Below, piece after piece: positions 12,201 through 23,442 of a stretch of DNA of 64,000 bases. The notes beneath the pieces were generated by a model. The model searched no databases. It was given only the letters and a program-made list of their open reading frames with translations, and was not told where the DNA came from. Position 1 is the stretch's first letter. Each line of letters opens with the position of its first letter. The stretch comes from Buttiauxella selenatireducens (GTDB taxonomy: Bacteria > Pseudomonadota > Gammaproteobacteria > Enterobacterales > Enterobacteriaceae): assembly GCF_031432975.1 (NCBI RefSeq), contig NZ_CP133838.1:3596001-3660000 (forward strand). The letters run 5' to 3'. The position numbers and the translations under genes were made by a program.

Positions 12201-12996
12201 AGTCTGTTTTACGTGCGTTGGGATTGGCAAATTTTTCGGAGATGCGCTGCTTACGGGCTAACGCGCCACGTAAAATGCGCGCACGACGAGACTCGCTTTT
12301 TTCTGCTTCTGGCGCGTGCTCTTCGTCATGTTTTTCATCTTCGTAGTCGTAATCATCATCCTGCCAGGTGTTATCACGACGAGTACGGTTGCTGGCAAAA
12401 GTGAGCACGCTCAAGGTCGCGCCACCAATTTTTTCAGCAATACTCACCCACGACCAGCCGGTAAACAGGGTCAAACCTGCTGCCCATACGCACAACAACG
12501 CGATTGTACCGCCGCTGCTGTTAAGCAGAGGCATCATGGCCGTGCTCAGCAGACTGCCGATAACGCCACCCGAGGCGAAATACCAGATGTCATCTGCGTT
12601 AATTGCCGCAAGTCCGCAAGCCGTCAGCACCATTGCCAGTACGCCAATAAGACGTAAAGAAACGGCGAAATAATCGACAAACTCTTCGCTATCCCGATTG
12701 CGGAACGTGAACCAACACGCACCGATAATAATCACCGGAATGGTGTAGGCCATTACGCCAAAGATGAAAAATAACGTGTCGGCCAACCACGCACCAGGCA
12801 TCCCTCCCAAATTATGGATAGGTTCGTGCCATGCGGTTTGTGACCAACTGGGATCTGAAGGATTAAAACTAAGCAACGCCGCCATCAAATAGACGGCAAA
12901 AATGGCAACAAGAAGCAGTAACGCCTCTAATGCCCGACGCCCGCTGCTGAGTTTCCTCAATGTAACTTCTTTTTCTTCGGTGTATTCCTGGCTCAA
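9241..12996 (-). CDS. ftsK: DNA translocase and cell-division protein FtsK
   Basis: FtsK couples septation to chromosome segregation: it anchors at the divisome, pumps DNA toward dif and activates XerCD. The 1251-residue product has an N-terminal domain with about four membrane segments. A long acidic and Pro/Gln-rich linker follows, holding two copies of [14 protein letters not shown]. The C-terminal motor has Walker A GTTGSGKS (Lys near residue 919), and the last 65 or so residues are the winged-helix gamma domain. E. coli FtsK has 1329 residues; the difference is in the variable linker. It lies between lrp and lolA, as in E. coli. Confidence 0.97.
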   Translation of the reverse strand: MSQEYTEEKEVTLRKLSSGRRALEALLLLVAIFAVYLMAALLSFNPSDPSWSQTAWHEPIHNLGGMPGAWLADTLFFIFGVMAYTIPVIIIGACWFTFRNRDSEEFVDYFAVSLRLIGVLAMVLTACGLAAINADDIWYFASGGVIGSLLSTAMMPLLNSSGGTIALLCVWAAGLTLFTGWSWVSIAEKIGGATLSVLTFASNRTRRDNTWQDDDYDYEDEKHDEEHAPEAEKSESRRARILRGALARKQRISEKFANPNARKTDSALFSGKRMDDDEDDVLFSNNKATPPEDDVLFSGHKATLPESEEYDPLLHGQSIVAPVAATAATAMANNPDYAAPVMPMATVPPVTAPAPEVEHTPAIAWEPAPTTVTPDPVIAPAPESFHAPREAEQYIPQQVTNHWSEPVVEQAPPAPAYYEPAPVEPTPQPEAVEEVKPAVRPPIYHFEEVEERRAREREQLAAWYQPVNEPKPDPYGYDQSPAFTQTTASTSAPRIETPSMPQGVFDTTSVVPAPGASIPQDVKDAAKVVAATSAFSPVFSIASDAPRPQTKEGIGPQLPRPNRVRVPTRRELASYGIKLPSQRMAEEEARRQNGADIEDEYADDAEDVQQHELARQFAAQQQQRYGEEYEDDVSQQDEDEAEQAELARQFAAQQQQRYTASGSQSNQQQPNNVPFSLDDFDFSPMKTLVNDGPGEPLFTPSPVEEPAPIKPEQSWQTAQPQRTPPQSSTPVTAPQMQESLIHPFLMRNGDDRPLQRPTTPLPSLDLLTSPPAEVEPVDTFALEQMARLVEARLADYRIKADVVDYSPGPVITRFELDLAPGVKAARISNLSRDLARSLSTVAVRVVEVIPGKPYVGLELPNKKRQTVYLREVLDCAKFRDSASPLTVVLGKDIGGEPVIADLAKMPHLLVAGTTGSGKSVGVNAMILSMLYKATPEEVRFIMIDPKMLELSVYEGIPHLLTEVVTDMKDAANALRWSVNEMERRYKLMSALGVRNLAGYNERVLEAERMGRPIPDPFWKPGDSMEVSHPMLEKLPYIVVLVDEFADLMMTVGKKVEELIARLAQKARAAGIHLVLATQRPSVDVITGLIKANIPTRVAFTVSSKIDSRTILDQGGAESLLGMGDMLYSGPNSTLPVRVHGAFVRDQEVHAVVQDWKARGRPQYITGITSDNESEGGAGGGLDGDEELDPLFDQAVAFVVEKRKASISGVQRQFRIGYNRAARIVEQMEAQGIVSPQGHNGNREVLAPPPFE

Positions 12997-13030
12997 GTAA
13001 GACTCTCCAGGTCCTTAATAAATATGGAGA

Positions 13031-13062
13031 GCAACAGTGCCGGGCATTCCCGGCACTGTTGC
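13031..13062. terminator. Perfect 14-bp hairpin between lrp and ftsK
   Basis: GCAACAGTGCCGGG and its exact reverse complement flank a four-base loop. The hairpin lies 34 bp before the ftsK start and past the lrp stop. No T run follows on either strand, so it may be a weak terminator or an RNA-stability element for lrp mRNA. Confidence 0.55.
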
Positions 13063-13117
13063 TGTATGAATTACCAGGAGTGTAACCAAAATACGCAGAT
13101 TTTGCACCTGGCCCGTG

Positions 13118-13612
13118 TTAACGGGTCTTAATAACCAGACGATTACTCTGTTTGACCTCTTCCATGACCACATAGGTACGGGTATCGTTCACACCCGGCA
13201 GTCGTAACAAGGTTTCGCCCAGTAATTTGCGGTACGCTGACATATCCGGTACACGGGTTTTCAACAGATAGTCGAAATCACCGGATACCAAATGACACTC
13301 TTGAATTTCTTCAAGTTTTTGAACTGCAGCATTAAATTGCTCAAACACATCCGGGGCGCCACGATTCAGAGTAATCTCAACAAAAACCAGAAGTGATGCA
13401 TCCAGATAATGCGGGTTCAGCAGAGCGGTGTAGCCCTGGATGAAACCCTGTCGTTCCAGACGACGCACGCGCTCGAGGCACGGAGTCGGTGAAAGCCCTA
13501 CTCGCTTTGAAAGCTCGACGTTGGAAATACGCCCATCCTTCTGTAGTTCATTAAGGATGTTACGATCGATGCGGTCGAGATCTTTGCCAGGGCGCTTCTT
13601 GCTATCTACCAT
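13118..13612 (-). CDS. lrp: Leucine-responsive global regulator Lrp
   Basis: Lrp is the feast/famine regulator that forms octamers and hexadecamers and responds to leucine. The 164-residue product is essentially the enterobacterial consensus. The N-terminal helix-turn-helix spans about residues 15-60 (NVELSKRVGLSPTPCLERVR), followed by the RAM effector domain. It is divergent from trxB across about 500 bp, as in E. coli. Confidence 0.98.
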   Translation of the reverse strand: MVDSKKRPGKDLDRIDRNILNELQKDGRISNVELSKRVGLSPTPCLERVRRLERQGFIQGYTALLNPHYLDASLLVFVEITLNRGAPDVFEQFNAAVQKLEEIQECHLVSGDFDYLLKTRVPDMSAYRKLLGETLLRLPGVNDTRTYVVMEEVKQSNRLVIKTR

Positions 13613-15082
<1,470 letters not shown>

Positions 15083-15117
15083 CTTCCTCATTCCTGAGCG
15101 GCAGTTTGAAGATACGT

Positions 15118-15147
15118 AAAGGCGACTGAATTGGTCGCCTTTCTTTT
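15118..15147 (+). terminator. Intrinsic terminator of trxB
   Basis: The stem AAAGGCGAC / GTCGCCTTT with a seven-base loop is followed by TCTTTT, 35 bp past the trxB stop. Confidence 0.82.
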
Positions 15148-15190
15148 GCCTGCGTTGTAACATTGCCCGCAAATTTTGCCTGATAATTCA

Positions 15191-15313
15191 TACCCAAAAT
15201 AATTCAAGTTGCAGGAAGGCGGCAAATGAGTGAATCACCAGGAGATTACTCAAGTAAGTGACTGGTGTGAACGAGTGAAGCCTACGCGTCTGCAGCTTGA
15301 AGTATGAAGGGAA
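15191..15313 (+). repeat. ERIC element 1 (trxB-cydD)
   Basis: This is a full-length ERIC (IRU) palindrome in consensus orientation. It begins TACCCAAAATAATTCAAGTT, has core homology to GTGAATCCCCAGGAGCTTAC and AAGTAAGTGACTGGGGTGA, and ends with the complementary GCTTGAAGTATG arm. It ends about 23 bp before the cydD start, so it will be part of any cydD transcript initiating upstream. Confidence 0.9.
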
Positions 15314-15335
15314 TATCTACCTGCACTGGCAACCC

Positions 15336-17102
15336 ATGAATAAAACCCGTCAACAAGAACTTAGCCGCTGGCTAAAACAACAAAGCATTATCTCCCGCCG
15401 CTGGTTAGGGCTTTCCCGTGTTTTGGGACTCGTCAGTGGGCTTTTAATTGTTGCTCAAGCCTGGCTGTTAGCCAGAATGTTGCAGCACATGATCATGGAT
15501 AACATCCCCCGTGAGGCCCTGCTTTTACTTTTCGTTATCCTGATTCTGATTTTTGTCTTGCGCGCGTGGGTCGTGTGGCTACGTGAAAAAGTTGGTTTTT
15601 ACGCGGGGTTGCACATTCGTCAGGAAATTCGCCGAAAAGTGCTCGATCGCGTGCATCAAGCGGGCCCCGCCTGGATTCAGGGAAAACCTGTCGGCAGTTG
15701 GGCAACTCTTGTGCTGGAACAAATCGAGGATATGCACGATTACTACGCTCGCTATCTACCGCAAATGTCGCTTGCGGTAATCGTACCCGTGCTAGTTCTC
15801 ATCGCTATTTTCCCGTCTAACTGGGTTGCAGCCCTGATTTTGCTCTGCACCGCACCGCTGATCCCGCTGTTTATGGCGATGGTGGGAATGGGCGCGGCAG
15901 ATGCTAACCGTCGTAACTTCCAGGCGCTTGCGCGTCTGAGCGGGCATTTCCTTGACCGTCTTCGTGGCATGGAAACATTGCGTTTGTTTAACCGTGGCGC
16001 TGCTGAAACGGAGAATATCCGTGCCGCTTCCCAGGATTTCCGCCAGCGCACGATGGAAGTACTTCGCCTTGCGTTCCTGTCCTCCGGCGTGCTGGAGTTC
16101 TTCGCCTCTTTATCCATCGCACTGGTCGCGGTTTACTTTGGTTTCTCGTATCTTGGCGAGTTAAACTTTGGCCACTACAGCACTGGCGTAACGCTTTTTG
16201 CCGGTTTCCTGGCCCTGATTCTGGCACCAGAATTTTTCCAACCTCTGCGCGATCTGGGCACCTTTTATCATGCAAAAGCGCAGGCTGTAGGTGCTGCCGA
16301 TAGCCTGATGACATTCCTTGATTCGCCATTGCAGCAACGTACGCAAGGCACAGCAAAGTTCAACAATAACGAGCCAATCTGCATTGAAGCCCGTGATTTG
16401 GTCATTCTTTCAACCGAAGATAAAATTCTGGCGGGACCACTGAACTTCACCCTTTCAGCCGGAAAACGCGTAGTGCTGGTTGGGCAAAGCGGGGCAGGTA
16501 AAAGTTCGCTACTCAATGTGTTGTCTGGTTTTTTACCGTATCAAGGTCAGGTGCTGATCAACGGTGTTGAGCTTTCAGCGCTGGATTCGAAATGGTGGCG
16601 TGAGCAGTTGAGCTGGGTTGGGCAAAACCCGCAGCTCCCTGCCCCGACAATCCGCGAAAATGTGCTATTAGCCGCACCAGATGCCAGTGCTGATCAGTTG
16701 AATGCCGCGCTGGCCAAAGCCTCTGTCAATGAGTTCCTCCCGTTGTTACCACAAGGAGTTGATACACCGCTGGGCGAAGCCGCTGCACGTTTGTCTGTCG
16801 GCCAGGCACAACGGGTTGCCGTTGCACGTGCGTTGTTGGTGCCATGCGGATTGCTACTGCTGGACGAGCCCGCGGCAAGCCTGGACGCTCACAGTGAACA
16901 GCGTGTCATGGATGCGCTGAGCAGCGCGTCCCGTCAGCAAACGACATTAATGGTGACCCACCAGTTGGATTACATCAACGACTGGGACGAAGTTTGGGTA
17001 ATGCGCGAAGGTCGTATCGTGCAACAAGGGGATTTCGCCACGCTTGCCGCACAGGAAGGCCCGTTTGCTACGTTACTGGCTCACCGCCAGGAGGAGATCT
17101 GA
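15336..17102 (+). CDS. cydD: Glutathione/cysteine exporter subunit CydD
   Basis: CydD pairs with CydC in a heterodimeric ABC transporter that exports cysteine and glutathione to the periplasm and is needed for cytochrome bd assembly. The product is 588 residues from the ATG at 15336 (MNKTRQQELS). Extending 13 codons upstream would enter the ERIC-proximal sequence and is not supported by the family. A six-helix membrane domain is followed by an ATPase with Walker A GQSGAGKSS, signature LSVGQAQR and Walker B LLLLDEPAASLD. Its stop overlaps the cydC start by one base. Confidence 0.95.
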   Translation: MNKTRQQELSRWLKQQSIISRRWLGLSRVLGLVSGLLIVAQAWLLARMLQHMIMDNIPREALLLLFVILILIFVLRAWVVWLREKVGFYAGLHIRQEIRRKVLDRVHQAGPAWIQGKPVGSWATLVLEQIEDMHDYYARYLPQMSLAVIVPVLVLIAIFPSNWVAALILLCTAPLIPLFMAMVGMGAADANRRNFQALARLSGHFLDRLRGMETLRLFNRGAAETENIRAASQDFRQRTMEVLRLAFLSSGVLEFFASLSIALVAVYFGFSYLGELNFGHYSTGVTLFAGFLALILAPEFFQPLRDLGTFYHAKAQAVGAADSLMTFLDSPLQQRTQGTAKFNNNEPICIEARDLVILSTEDKILAGPLNFTLSAGKRVVLVGQSGAGKSSLLNVLSGFLPYQGQVLINGVELSALDSKWWREQLSWVGQNPQLPAPTIRENVLLAAPDASADQLNAALAKASVNEFLPLLPQGVDTPLGEAAARLSVGQAQRVAVARALLVPCGLLLLDEPAASLDAHSEQRVMDALSSASRQQTTLMVTHQLDYINDWDEVWVMREGRIVQQGDFATLAAQEGPFATLLAHRQEEI

Positions 17103-18823
17103 TGCGTGCTTTACTCCCGTATTTAGCGCTTTATTGCCGTCATAAATGGCTACTGATGCTTGGCGTGGTGTTAGCGATTATCACCCTTCTGGCCAGCATT
17201 GGGCTGCTGACTTTATCTGGCTGGTTCCTCTCGGCTTCGGCGGTTGTCGGCGTTGCTGGCATTTATAGTTTCAACTATATGCTGCCCGCAGCAGGTGTAC
17301 GTGGCGGGGCAATTACCCGTACTGCGGGACGTTATTTTGAGCGTCTGGTCAGCCACGATGCGACATTCCGTGTCCTTCAGCATCTACGTGTTTCCACATT
17401 TAGCAAACTGCTCCCCCTCTCCCCTGCCGGTCTGGCGCGTTTTCGCCAGGGTGAATTACTCAACCGCCTGGTTGCGGATGTCGATACTCTGGATCACCTT
17501 TATCTGCGCGTGATTTCACCGATGGTTGGCGCGTTTGTGGTGATTGTGGTGGTGACATTGGGTCTGAGCTGGCTGGATGTGCAATTGGCTCTCACACTCG
17601 GTGCCGTTTTACTGGCGACTTTAGTATTGCTCCCACCTATTTTTTATTACGCTGGAAAATCAACCGGCGAGGCGATTACTGTTCAACGTGGGCAATATCG
17701 TCAGCAACTCACCGCCTGGCTGCAAGGCCATGCAGAGCTCACCATTTTTGGTGCCTCCCAACGTTATCGTGAGCAACTGGATAAAACGGAAGATCACTGG
17801 CAAGAAGGTCAGCGCCGCCAGGCCGAGCTCACCGCTCTGTCGCAAGCCATAATGCTACTGATTAGCGGTATGGCCGTCATACTGATGTTATGGATGGCAG
17901 CCGAAAGCGTAGGTGGAAATACCACGCCGGGCGCGCTCATTGCGCTGTTCGTGTTCTGTGCGCTGGCCGCGTTCGAAGCGTTAGCCCCTGTCACTGGAGC
18001 TTTTCAGCATCTTGGCCAGGTAATCGCCTCCGCGCTGCGCGTGACTGAAATCACCAGCCAAAAACCAGAAGTCATTTTCACTCAGCAACCTCATGCCGTA
18101 CCTGAGAGCGTGGCTCTGGAAATTAACAATCTTAGCTTCGCCTATCCTGAGCAATCTCAAATGGCGCTAAGCGGTATCTCACTCAAGGTTGAGGCGGGCC
18201 AACACGTTGCTATTTTAGGACGTACCGGCTGTGGGAAATCGACATTACTTCAGTTGTTAACTCGCGCGTGGGAATGCCAGCAAGGCGAGATTCGCCTCAA
18301 TGGCGAAGCGCTAAGCCAGTTTGATGAAACGGCGTTACGCTCCGCCACCAGTGTGGTATCGCAACGTGTTCATTTGTTTAGTGCCACACTGCGCGACAAC
18401 TTGCTGCTTGCCGCGCCACACGCCAGCGATGAAGATTTGAGTCGCGTCCTGACACGTGTTGGCCTTGAGAAGTTACTGGACGATGCCGGGCTGAATAGCT
18501 GGTTGGGTGAAGGTGGTCGCCAACTTTCGGGTGGGGAACTGCGCCGTTTAGCTATTGCGCGCGCTTTATTGCATGACGCCCCGCTGTTCTTACTGGACGA
18601 ACCCACCGAAGGTTTAGATGCGGAAACTGAGCGCCAGATTCTTGATTTACTGGCTGAAGTCATCAAAGAGAAAACGGTATTGATGGTTACCCATCGCCTG
18701 CGCGGATTGGCTAATTTCGACAGCATAATTGTGATGGACAATGGACAAATTATTGAGCATGGTACTCACGCCGATTTAATGGCGAGCGGTGGGCGTTATT
18801 ATCATTTCCATCAGCGTTTGTAG
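17102..18823 (+). CDS. cydC: Glutathione/cysteine exporter subunit CydC
   Basis: CydC is the second half of the CydDC exporter. The start is taken at the ATG at 17102, in a TGATG overlap with cydD, giving 573 residues (MRALLPYLAL), the family length; an AGGAGG-like site (CCAGGAGGAG) lies just upstream. Six membrane helices precede an ATPase with Walker A GRTGCGKST, signature LSGGELRR and Walker B LFLLDEPTEGLD. aat follows after 53 bp on the same strand. Confidence 0.96.
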   Translation: MRALLPYLALYCRHKWLLMLGVVLAIITLLASIGLLTLSGWFLSASAVVGVAGIYSFNYMLPAAGVRGGAITRTAGRYFERLVSHDATFRVLQHLRVSTFSKLLPLSPAGLARFRQGELLNRLVADVDTLDHLYLRVISPMVGAFVVIVVVTLGLSWLDVQLALTLGAVLLATLVLLPPIFYYAGKSTGEAITVQRGQYRQQLTAWLQGHAELTIFGASQRYREQLDKTEDHWQEGQRRQAELTALSQAIMLLISGMAVILMLWMAAESVGGNTTPGALIALFVFCALAAFEALAPVTGAFQHLGQVIASALRVTEITSQKPEVIFTQQPHAVPESVALEINNLSFAYPEQSQMALSGISLKVEAGQHVAILGRTGCGKSTLLQLLTRAWECQQGEIRLNGEALSQFDETALRSATSVVSQRVHLFSATLRDNLLLAAPHASDEDLSRVLTRVGLEKLLDDAGLNSWLGEGGRQLSGGELRRLAIARALLHDAPLFLLDEPTEGLDAETERQILDLLAEVIKEKTVLMVTHRLRGLANFDSIIVMDNGQIIEHGTHADLMASGGRYYHFHQRL

Positions 18824-18876
18824 GCTGTGTAATTGGTCTATTATCAATATTTATTGCTCCCTGGAGTTAAGAAGTC

Positions 18877-19569
18877 ATGCGCCTTATTCAGCTTTCCCGT
18901 GACTCAATTGCCTTTCCTTCACCGGAAGGTGCGTTGCGTGAGCCTAATGGGTTACTGGCGCTAGGGGGCGATTTAAGTCCCGCCCGTTTGTTGATGGCTT
19001 ATCAGCGCGGCATCTTTCCGTGGTTCTCTCCTGGCGACCCCATTTTATGGTGGTCGCCCGATCCCCGAGCGGTTCTTTATCCTGAGCGCTTTCACCTAAG
19101 CCGCAGCATGAAGAGATTCCATCGAAACTCCCCGTACCGGGTGACGCTAAACCATACTTTCGAACGTGTTATTAGTGAATGTGCTGACGATCGCGATGAA
19201 GGCACCTGGATTACCCCTGACATCATTGACGCCTATAAACGGCTGCATGAACTAGGACACGCCCATTCGGTTGAAGTTTGGGAAGATAATGAACTGGTAG
19301 GGGGAATGTACGGCGTGACGCAAGGCGCGTTGTTTTGCGGCGAATCCATGTTTAGCCGCCGAGAAAACGCCTCTAAAACTGCCCTGCTGGTATTCTGCCA
19401 GCACTTTTTGAGTTATAGCGGCAAGCTCATTGATTGCCAGGTGCTTAACGCCCACACCGCATCTCTGGGGGCGATAGAAATTCCCCGTCGGGAATACCTG
19501 GAGCACCTGTCTAAATTTCGCGCACATCAGCTCGCATCCTATTGCTGGGTACCACAAATCCTGTCGTGA
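18877..19569 (+). CDS. aat: Leucyl/phenylalanyl-tRNA-protein transferase
   Basis: Aat adds Leu or Phe from aminoacyl-tRNA to proteins with N-terminal Lys or Arg, creating N-degrons for ClpS-ClpAP. The 230-residue product has the family motifs [21 protein letters not shown] and [10 protein letters not shown] in the N-terminal half and [12 protein letters not shown]-type sequence ([10 protein letters not shown]) in the core. It is four residues shorter than E. coli Aat at the C-terminus. Its presence beside clpA and clpS puts most of the N-degron pathway within 4 kb. Confidence 0.95.
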   Translation: MRLIQLSRDSIAFPSPEGALREPNGLLALGGDLSPARLLMAYQRGIFPWFSPGDPILWWSPDPRAVLYPERFHLSRSMKRFHRNSPYRVTLNHTFERVISECADDRDEGTWITPDIIDAYKRLHELGHAHSVEVWEDNELVGGMYGVTQGALFCGESMFSRRENASKTALLVFCQHFLSYSGKLIDCQVLNAHTASLGAIEIPRREYLEHLSKFRAHQLASYCWVPQILS

Positions 19570-19604
19570 CGATAATGTTTACGGCACATTACGGTTAAGA
19601 GTGT

Positions 19605-19633
19605 TATAATTAGCCGCGCAGAGTGAGCTCTGC
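19605..19633 (+). promoter_or_regulatory. Possible distal infA promoter and leader hairpin
   Basis: A perfect TATAAT at 19605-19610 has only a poor -35. The predicted start near 19617 would put a small stem (GCAGAG / CTCTGC, 19618-19633) at the very 5' end of a leader about 244 nt long. This fits a distal promoter for infA, as reported in E. coli, but the assignment rests on sequence alone. Confidence 0.4.
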
Positions 19634-19788
19634 TCATTACCCCGCCGTTGTATGGGATTAGCTTTAACAGGGACAACCCATCGTTTATCTCTTCGCAGCC
19701 TTCTTCGTAAGCACCAATTGTGCGAATTTCGAGTGGGTCTTGGGTAATGCGCAAATTGCACTTTCGCTGGTGATTTCACCAACAATTC

Positions 19789-19817
19789 TTTACATGATAC
19801 GTGAACTTGGGCATTAT
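19789..19817 (+). promoter_or_regulatory. Proximal infA promoter
   Basis: TTTACA (19789-19794) and CATTAT (19812-19817) are separated by 17 bp, a good sigma-70 promoter about 40 bp upstream of the infA start. It corresponds in position to the proximal infA promoter of E. coli. Confidence 0.62.
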
Positions 19818-19860
19818 CTTGCCGGTTCAAAACTATGGTAGTGATACCCTCGAGGATTAG

Positions 19861-20079
<219 letters not shown>

Positions 20080-20129
20080 TAGTTTTTAGTTCCGCAGCTC
20101 TCGGGCTGCGATGAAAAGCCTTATAAAAT

Positions 20130-20161
20130 AAAAGGCCAGGTTAATAACCTGGCCTTTTTTT
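20130..20161. terminator. Bidirectional terminator between infA and clpA
   Basis: The stem AAAGGCCAGG / CCTGGCCTTT has A tracts on one side and T tracts on the other, so it can end both infA (rightward) and clpA (leftward) transcripts. A smaller CGCAGC / GCTGCG stem precedes it at 20093-20110. Confidence 0.88.
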
Positions 20162-20178
20162 ATGGCAACACGAATGAA

Positions 20179-22452
20179 TTAATGAGCCGTTTCAGGTTTA
20201 TGTTTCTGAGCGCCATGGAAGTTATAAATCAGTTTCTGATTTTCTTTATCCAGCGCGACCGTCACTTGTCCACCATCCACCAATGAACCAAATAACAGTT
20301 CGTTAGCGAGCGGTTTCTTCAGGTTATCCTGAATAACACGTGTCATTGGACGCGCGCCCATTGCACGGTCATAGCCTTTTTCTGCCAGCCAATCGCGGGC
20401 TTCCTGGCTCACTTCAAGTGACACACCTTTCTGATCCAACTGCACCTGAAGCTCGACAATAAACTTGTCGACCACCTGGTGGATCACATCTGTAGACAGA
20501 TGGTTGAACCAAATGATGTTGTCCAGACGGTTACGGAATTCTGGGGTAAAGATCTTCTTGATCTCTTCCATCGCATCAGTGCTGTTGTCCTGACGAATCA
20601 GGCCAATAGACTTGCGCTCAGTTTCACGCACACCGGCGTTGGTGGTCATCACCAGAATCACGTTACGGAAATCAGCCTTGCGTCCGTTGTTATCGGTCAG
20701 CGTGCCGTTGTCCATCACCTGCAACAACAGGTTAAAGACATCCGGGTGCGCTTTTTCGATTTCATCGAGCAGTAACACGGAGTGAGGATGTTTAATCACT
20801 GCATCCGTCAACAGGCCGCCCTGGTCAAAACCAACGTAACCCGGAGGTGCACCAATCAAACGGCTCACCGTGTGGCGTTCCATGTATTCCGACATATCAA
20901 AACGCAACAGCTCAATGCCCAGCGATTTTGCCAGCTGCACAGTGACTTCTGTTTTACCGACACCCGTTGGCCCGGCAAACAAGAATGAACCCACAGGCTT
21001 GTGATCATGCCCCAATCCAGCACGGCTCATTTTGATGGCTTCGGTTAACGCCTCAATGGCTTTATCCTGACCAAACACCAGCATTTTCAGACGATCATCA
21101 AGGCTTCTCAGCGTATCGCGATCGCTTGCTGAAACGCTTTTTTCTGGGATACGCGCAATACGTGCGACCACAGTTTCAATATCGGAGACATTGACCGTTT
21201 TCTTACGTTTGCTCACCGGCATCAGACGGCTACGCGCACCCGCTTCGTCGATAACATCAATCGCTTTATCTGGCAGATGACGATCGTTGATGTATTTCAC
21301 CGCCAGTTCTACCGCCGCACGAATCGCTTTCGCGGTATACCGCACGTCATGGTGCGCTTCGTATTTCGGTTTCAGGCCGTTAATAATCTGAACGGTTTCT
21401 TCAACGCTTGGTTCAGTAATATCAATCTTCTGGAAACGACGTGCCAGAGCACGGTCTTTTTCGAAGATATTGCTGAATTCCTGGTACGTTGTTGAACCGA
21501 TCACGCGGATCTTGCCACTCGACAGCAGCGGTTTAATCAAGTTTGCCGCATCAACCTGGCCACCAGAAGCAGCACCGGCACCAATAATGGTATGAATTTC
21601 ATCAATAAACAGGATGCTATTTTGATCCTGTTCGAGTTGTTTAAGCAGCGCTTTGAAACGTTTTTCAAAGTCACCACGGTATTTCGTGCCCGCCAGCAAC
21701 GAACCGATATCCAGCGAGTAAATGGTGCAATCAGCAATCACTTCCGGAACATCGCCCTGCACAATACGCCAGGCAAGCCCTTCAGCAATAGCCGTTTTAC
21801 CTACACCCGATTCCCCCACTAACAGCGGGTTGTTTTTACGGCGACGGCACAGAACCTGAATGGCGCGCTCAAGCTCTTTCTCGCGGCCAATCAGCGGATC
21901 TATCCCTCCCACACGTGCAAGCTGGTTGAGATTGGTGGTGAAGTTTTCCATACGTTCCTCCCCGCCTGCTTGCTCTTCATTGACCGGATTTTCTGCACCC
22001 GGTGCCTGGTTAGGTTCGTCTTTGCGTGTACCGTGAGAGATGAAGTTGACCACATCAAGTCGGCTGACTTCATGTTTACGCAGCAGGTACGCTGCCTGGG
22101 ACTCCTGCTCGCTGAAAATAGCCACCAGAACATTGGCGCCCGTCACTTCGCTGCGACCAGAAGACTGGACGTGGAACACCGCACGTTGCAGCACGCGCTG
22201 GAAGCTAAGCGTAGGTTGAGTGTCACGCTCTTCTTCACTGGCTGGCAGAACCGGTGTGGTTTGTTCGATGAAGGCCTCGAGTTCCTGTCGTAGCGCCACC
22301 AGATCTACGCTACACGCTTCCAGCGCTTCGCGAGCTGACGGGTTGCTGAGCAAAGCTAGCAACAGGTGCTCGACAGTCATAAACTCATGTCGGTGCTCGC
22401 GCGCTCTGGCGAAAGCCATGTTTAAACTGAGTTCCAGTTCTTGATTGAGCAT
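20179..22452 (-). CDS. clpA: ClpAP protease ATPase subunit ClpA
   Basis: ClpA is the AAA+ unfoldase that feeds substrates into ClpP. The 757-residue product starts at the ATG at 22452 ([10 protein letters not shown]); an upstream in-frame ATG at 22467 gives a five-residue extension not seen in the family. It has an N-domain to about residue 140, a first ATPase module with GESGVGKT and a second with GPTGVGKT. The ClpP-binding IGL loop is visible as SIGLIRQDN. clpS lies 27 bp upstream on the same strand. Confidence 0.97.
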   Translation of the reverse strand: MLNQELELSLNMAFARAREHRHEFMTVEHLLLALLSNPSAREALEACSVDLVALRQELEAFIEQTTPVLPASEEERDTQPTLSFQRVLQRAVFHVQSSGRSEVTGANVLVAIFSEQESQAAYLLRKHEVSRLDVVNFISHGTRKDEPNQAPGAENPVNEEQAGGEERMENFTTNLNQLARVGGIDPLIGREKELERAIQVLCRRRKNNPLLVGESGVGKTAIAEGLAWRIVQGDVPEVIADCTIYSLDIGSLLAGTKYRGDFEKRFKALLKQLEQDQNSILFIDEIHTIIGAGAASGGQVDAANLIKPLLSSGKIRVIGSTTYQEFSNIFEKDRALARRFQKIDITEPSVEETVQIINGLKPKYEAHHDVRYTAKAIRAAVELAVKYINDRHLPDKAIDVIDEAGARSRLMPVSKRKKTVNVSDIETVVARIARIPEKSVSASDRDTLRSLDDRLKMLVFGQDKAIEALTEAIKMSRAGLGHDHKPVGSFLFAGPTGVGKTEVTVQLAKSLGIELLRFDMSEYMERHTVSRLIGAPPGYVGFDQGGLLTDAVIKHPHSVLLLDEIEKAHPDVFNLLLQVMDNGTLTDNNGRKADFRNVILVMTTNAGVRETERKSIGLIRQDNSTDAMEEIKKIFTPEFRNRLDNIIWFNHLSTDVIHQVVDKFIVELQVQLDQKGVSLEVSQEARDWLAEKGYDRAMGARPMTRVIQDNLKKPLANELLFGSLVDGGQVTVALDKENQKLIYNFHGAQKHKPETAH

Positions 22453-22479
22453 AGGCACCTCCCCCAAATTTTGCCTTCT

Positions 22480-22800
22480 TCAGGCTTTTTCTAGCGTACA
22501 CAGCAACGGATGCTCATGCTCCCTTGCATACTGGTTCACTAACGCGACTTTGGTTTCCGCTACTTCTGCAGTAAAAATGCCACAGATAGCTTTACCCTGA
22601 TAGTGCACAGTGAGCATCAATTGCGTTGCACGTTCTACATCATAAGAAAAGAACTTTTGCAGCACGTCAATAACAAATTCCATCGGCGTGTAGTCATCGT
22701 TCATTAACATAACTTTATACATCGAGGGTGGTTTCAGCGCTTCGCGCAGTTTGTCACCCACCAGCTGGTCGAAATCCAACCAATCGTTCGTCTTACCCAT
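22480..22800 (-). CDS. clpS: ClpAP adaptor protein ClpS
   Basis: ClpS binds N-degron residues and delivers proteins to ClpAP. The 106-residue product has a flexible N-terminus followed by the core with the conserved [11 protein letters not shown] around residues 34-44, which shapes the N-degron pocket. Length and start are standard. It is upstream of clpA and divergent from cspD. Confidence 0.97.
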   Translation of the reverse strand: MGKTNDWLDFDQLVGDKLREALKPPSMYKVMLMNDDYTPMEFVIDVLQKFFSYDVERATQLMLTVHYQGKAICGIFTAEVAETKVALVNQYAREHEHPLLCTLEKA

Positions 22801-23002
22801 TGCAAATCGTCATCATGTTTAATCGCCCATTGTCATTAAGGCGAAGCCCATAGGTTGAGTGTAATACGCTTTCAGTTAACGTGACTCATCGTGTTCAAAA
22901 GGGACAGCTATTCGCAATCGAGAGTTCTGTCACATTAATCACAATAGCGTTAACTGCTTCAAATTTTTGATTCATTTTCGCTTGCGCCCCCCCGTGCAAC
23001 GC

Positions 23003-23030
23003 TTGACGACATGGTTAAATTATCTACATT
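23003..23030 (+). promoter_or_regulatory. Probable cspD promoter in the clpS-cspD gap
   Basis: TTGACG (23003-23008) and TACATT (23025-23030) are spaced by 16 bp, about 95 bp upstream of cspD. The divergent 324-bp gap (22801-23124) should also hold the clpS promoter. A short C run at 22986-22993 is notable, but no other feature was seen. Confidence 0.5.
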
Positions 23031-23124
23031 GTACAAGCGTGAGTTGGTGAGGTTTTGAACAGCCCACCCTCATCCCACCGGTTCATTCCATCTCACTTAT
23101 AAGATTTACGAAGGATGTAGAAGC

Positions 23125-23352
23125 ATGGAGACGGGTACTGTTAAATGGTTCAATAACGCCAAAGGGTTCGGTTTTATCTGCCCTGAAGGCGGCGGCGAAG
23201 ATATATTCGCTCATTACTCCACCATTCAGATGGATGGTTACAGAACGCTAAAAGCCGGACAAATTGTCAGGTTTGATGTACATCAGGGGCCAAAAGGTAA
23301 TCACGCTAGTTTGATTGTGCCTCTGGAACTCGAAGCAGCAGCGGTCGCCTGA
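23125..23352 (+). CDS. cspD: Cold-shock-like replication inhibitor CspD
   Basis: CspD is a stationary-phase CSD protein that binds single-stranded DNA and RNA and inhibits replication. The 75-residue product has the RNP1-like KGFGFICPE and RNP2-like DIFAHYS motifs. A GAAGGATG ribosome site lies before the ATG. E. coli CspD has 74 residues; the C-terminal tail here is ELEAAAVA. It is divergent from clpS and convergent with macB. Confidence 0.96.
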   Translation: METGTVKWFNNAKGFGFICPEGGGEDIFAHYSTIQMDGYRTLKAGQIVRFDVHQGPKGNHASLIVPLELEAAAVA

Positions 23353-23386
23353 CCCTTTTGTTTCATTGTGTACATCCCAAGGTCAA

Positions 23387-23413
23387 AATGCCAGCCCATC
23401 GGCTGGCATTTTT
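23387..23413. terminator. Terminator between convergent cspD and macB
   Basis: The 10-bp stem AATGCCAGCC / GGCTGGCATT encloses a four-base loop and is followed by TTT on the plus strand. It lies between the stops of cspD and macB and can serve both. Confidence 0.82.
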
Positions 23414-23442
23414 ATAACCAAACGGAATACCTCAGATGAAAA

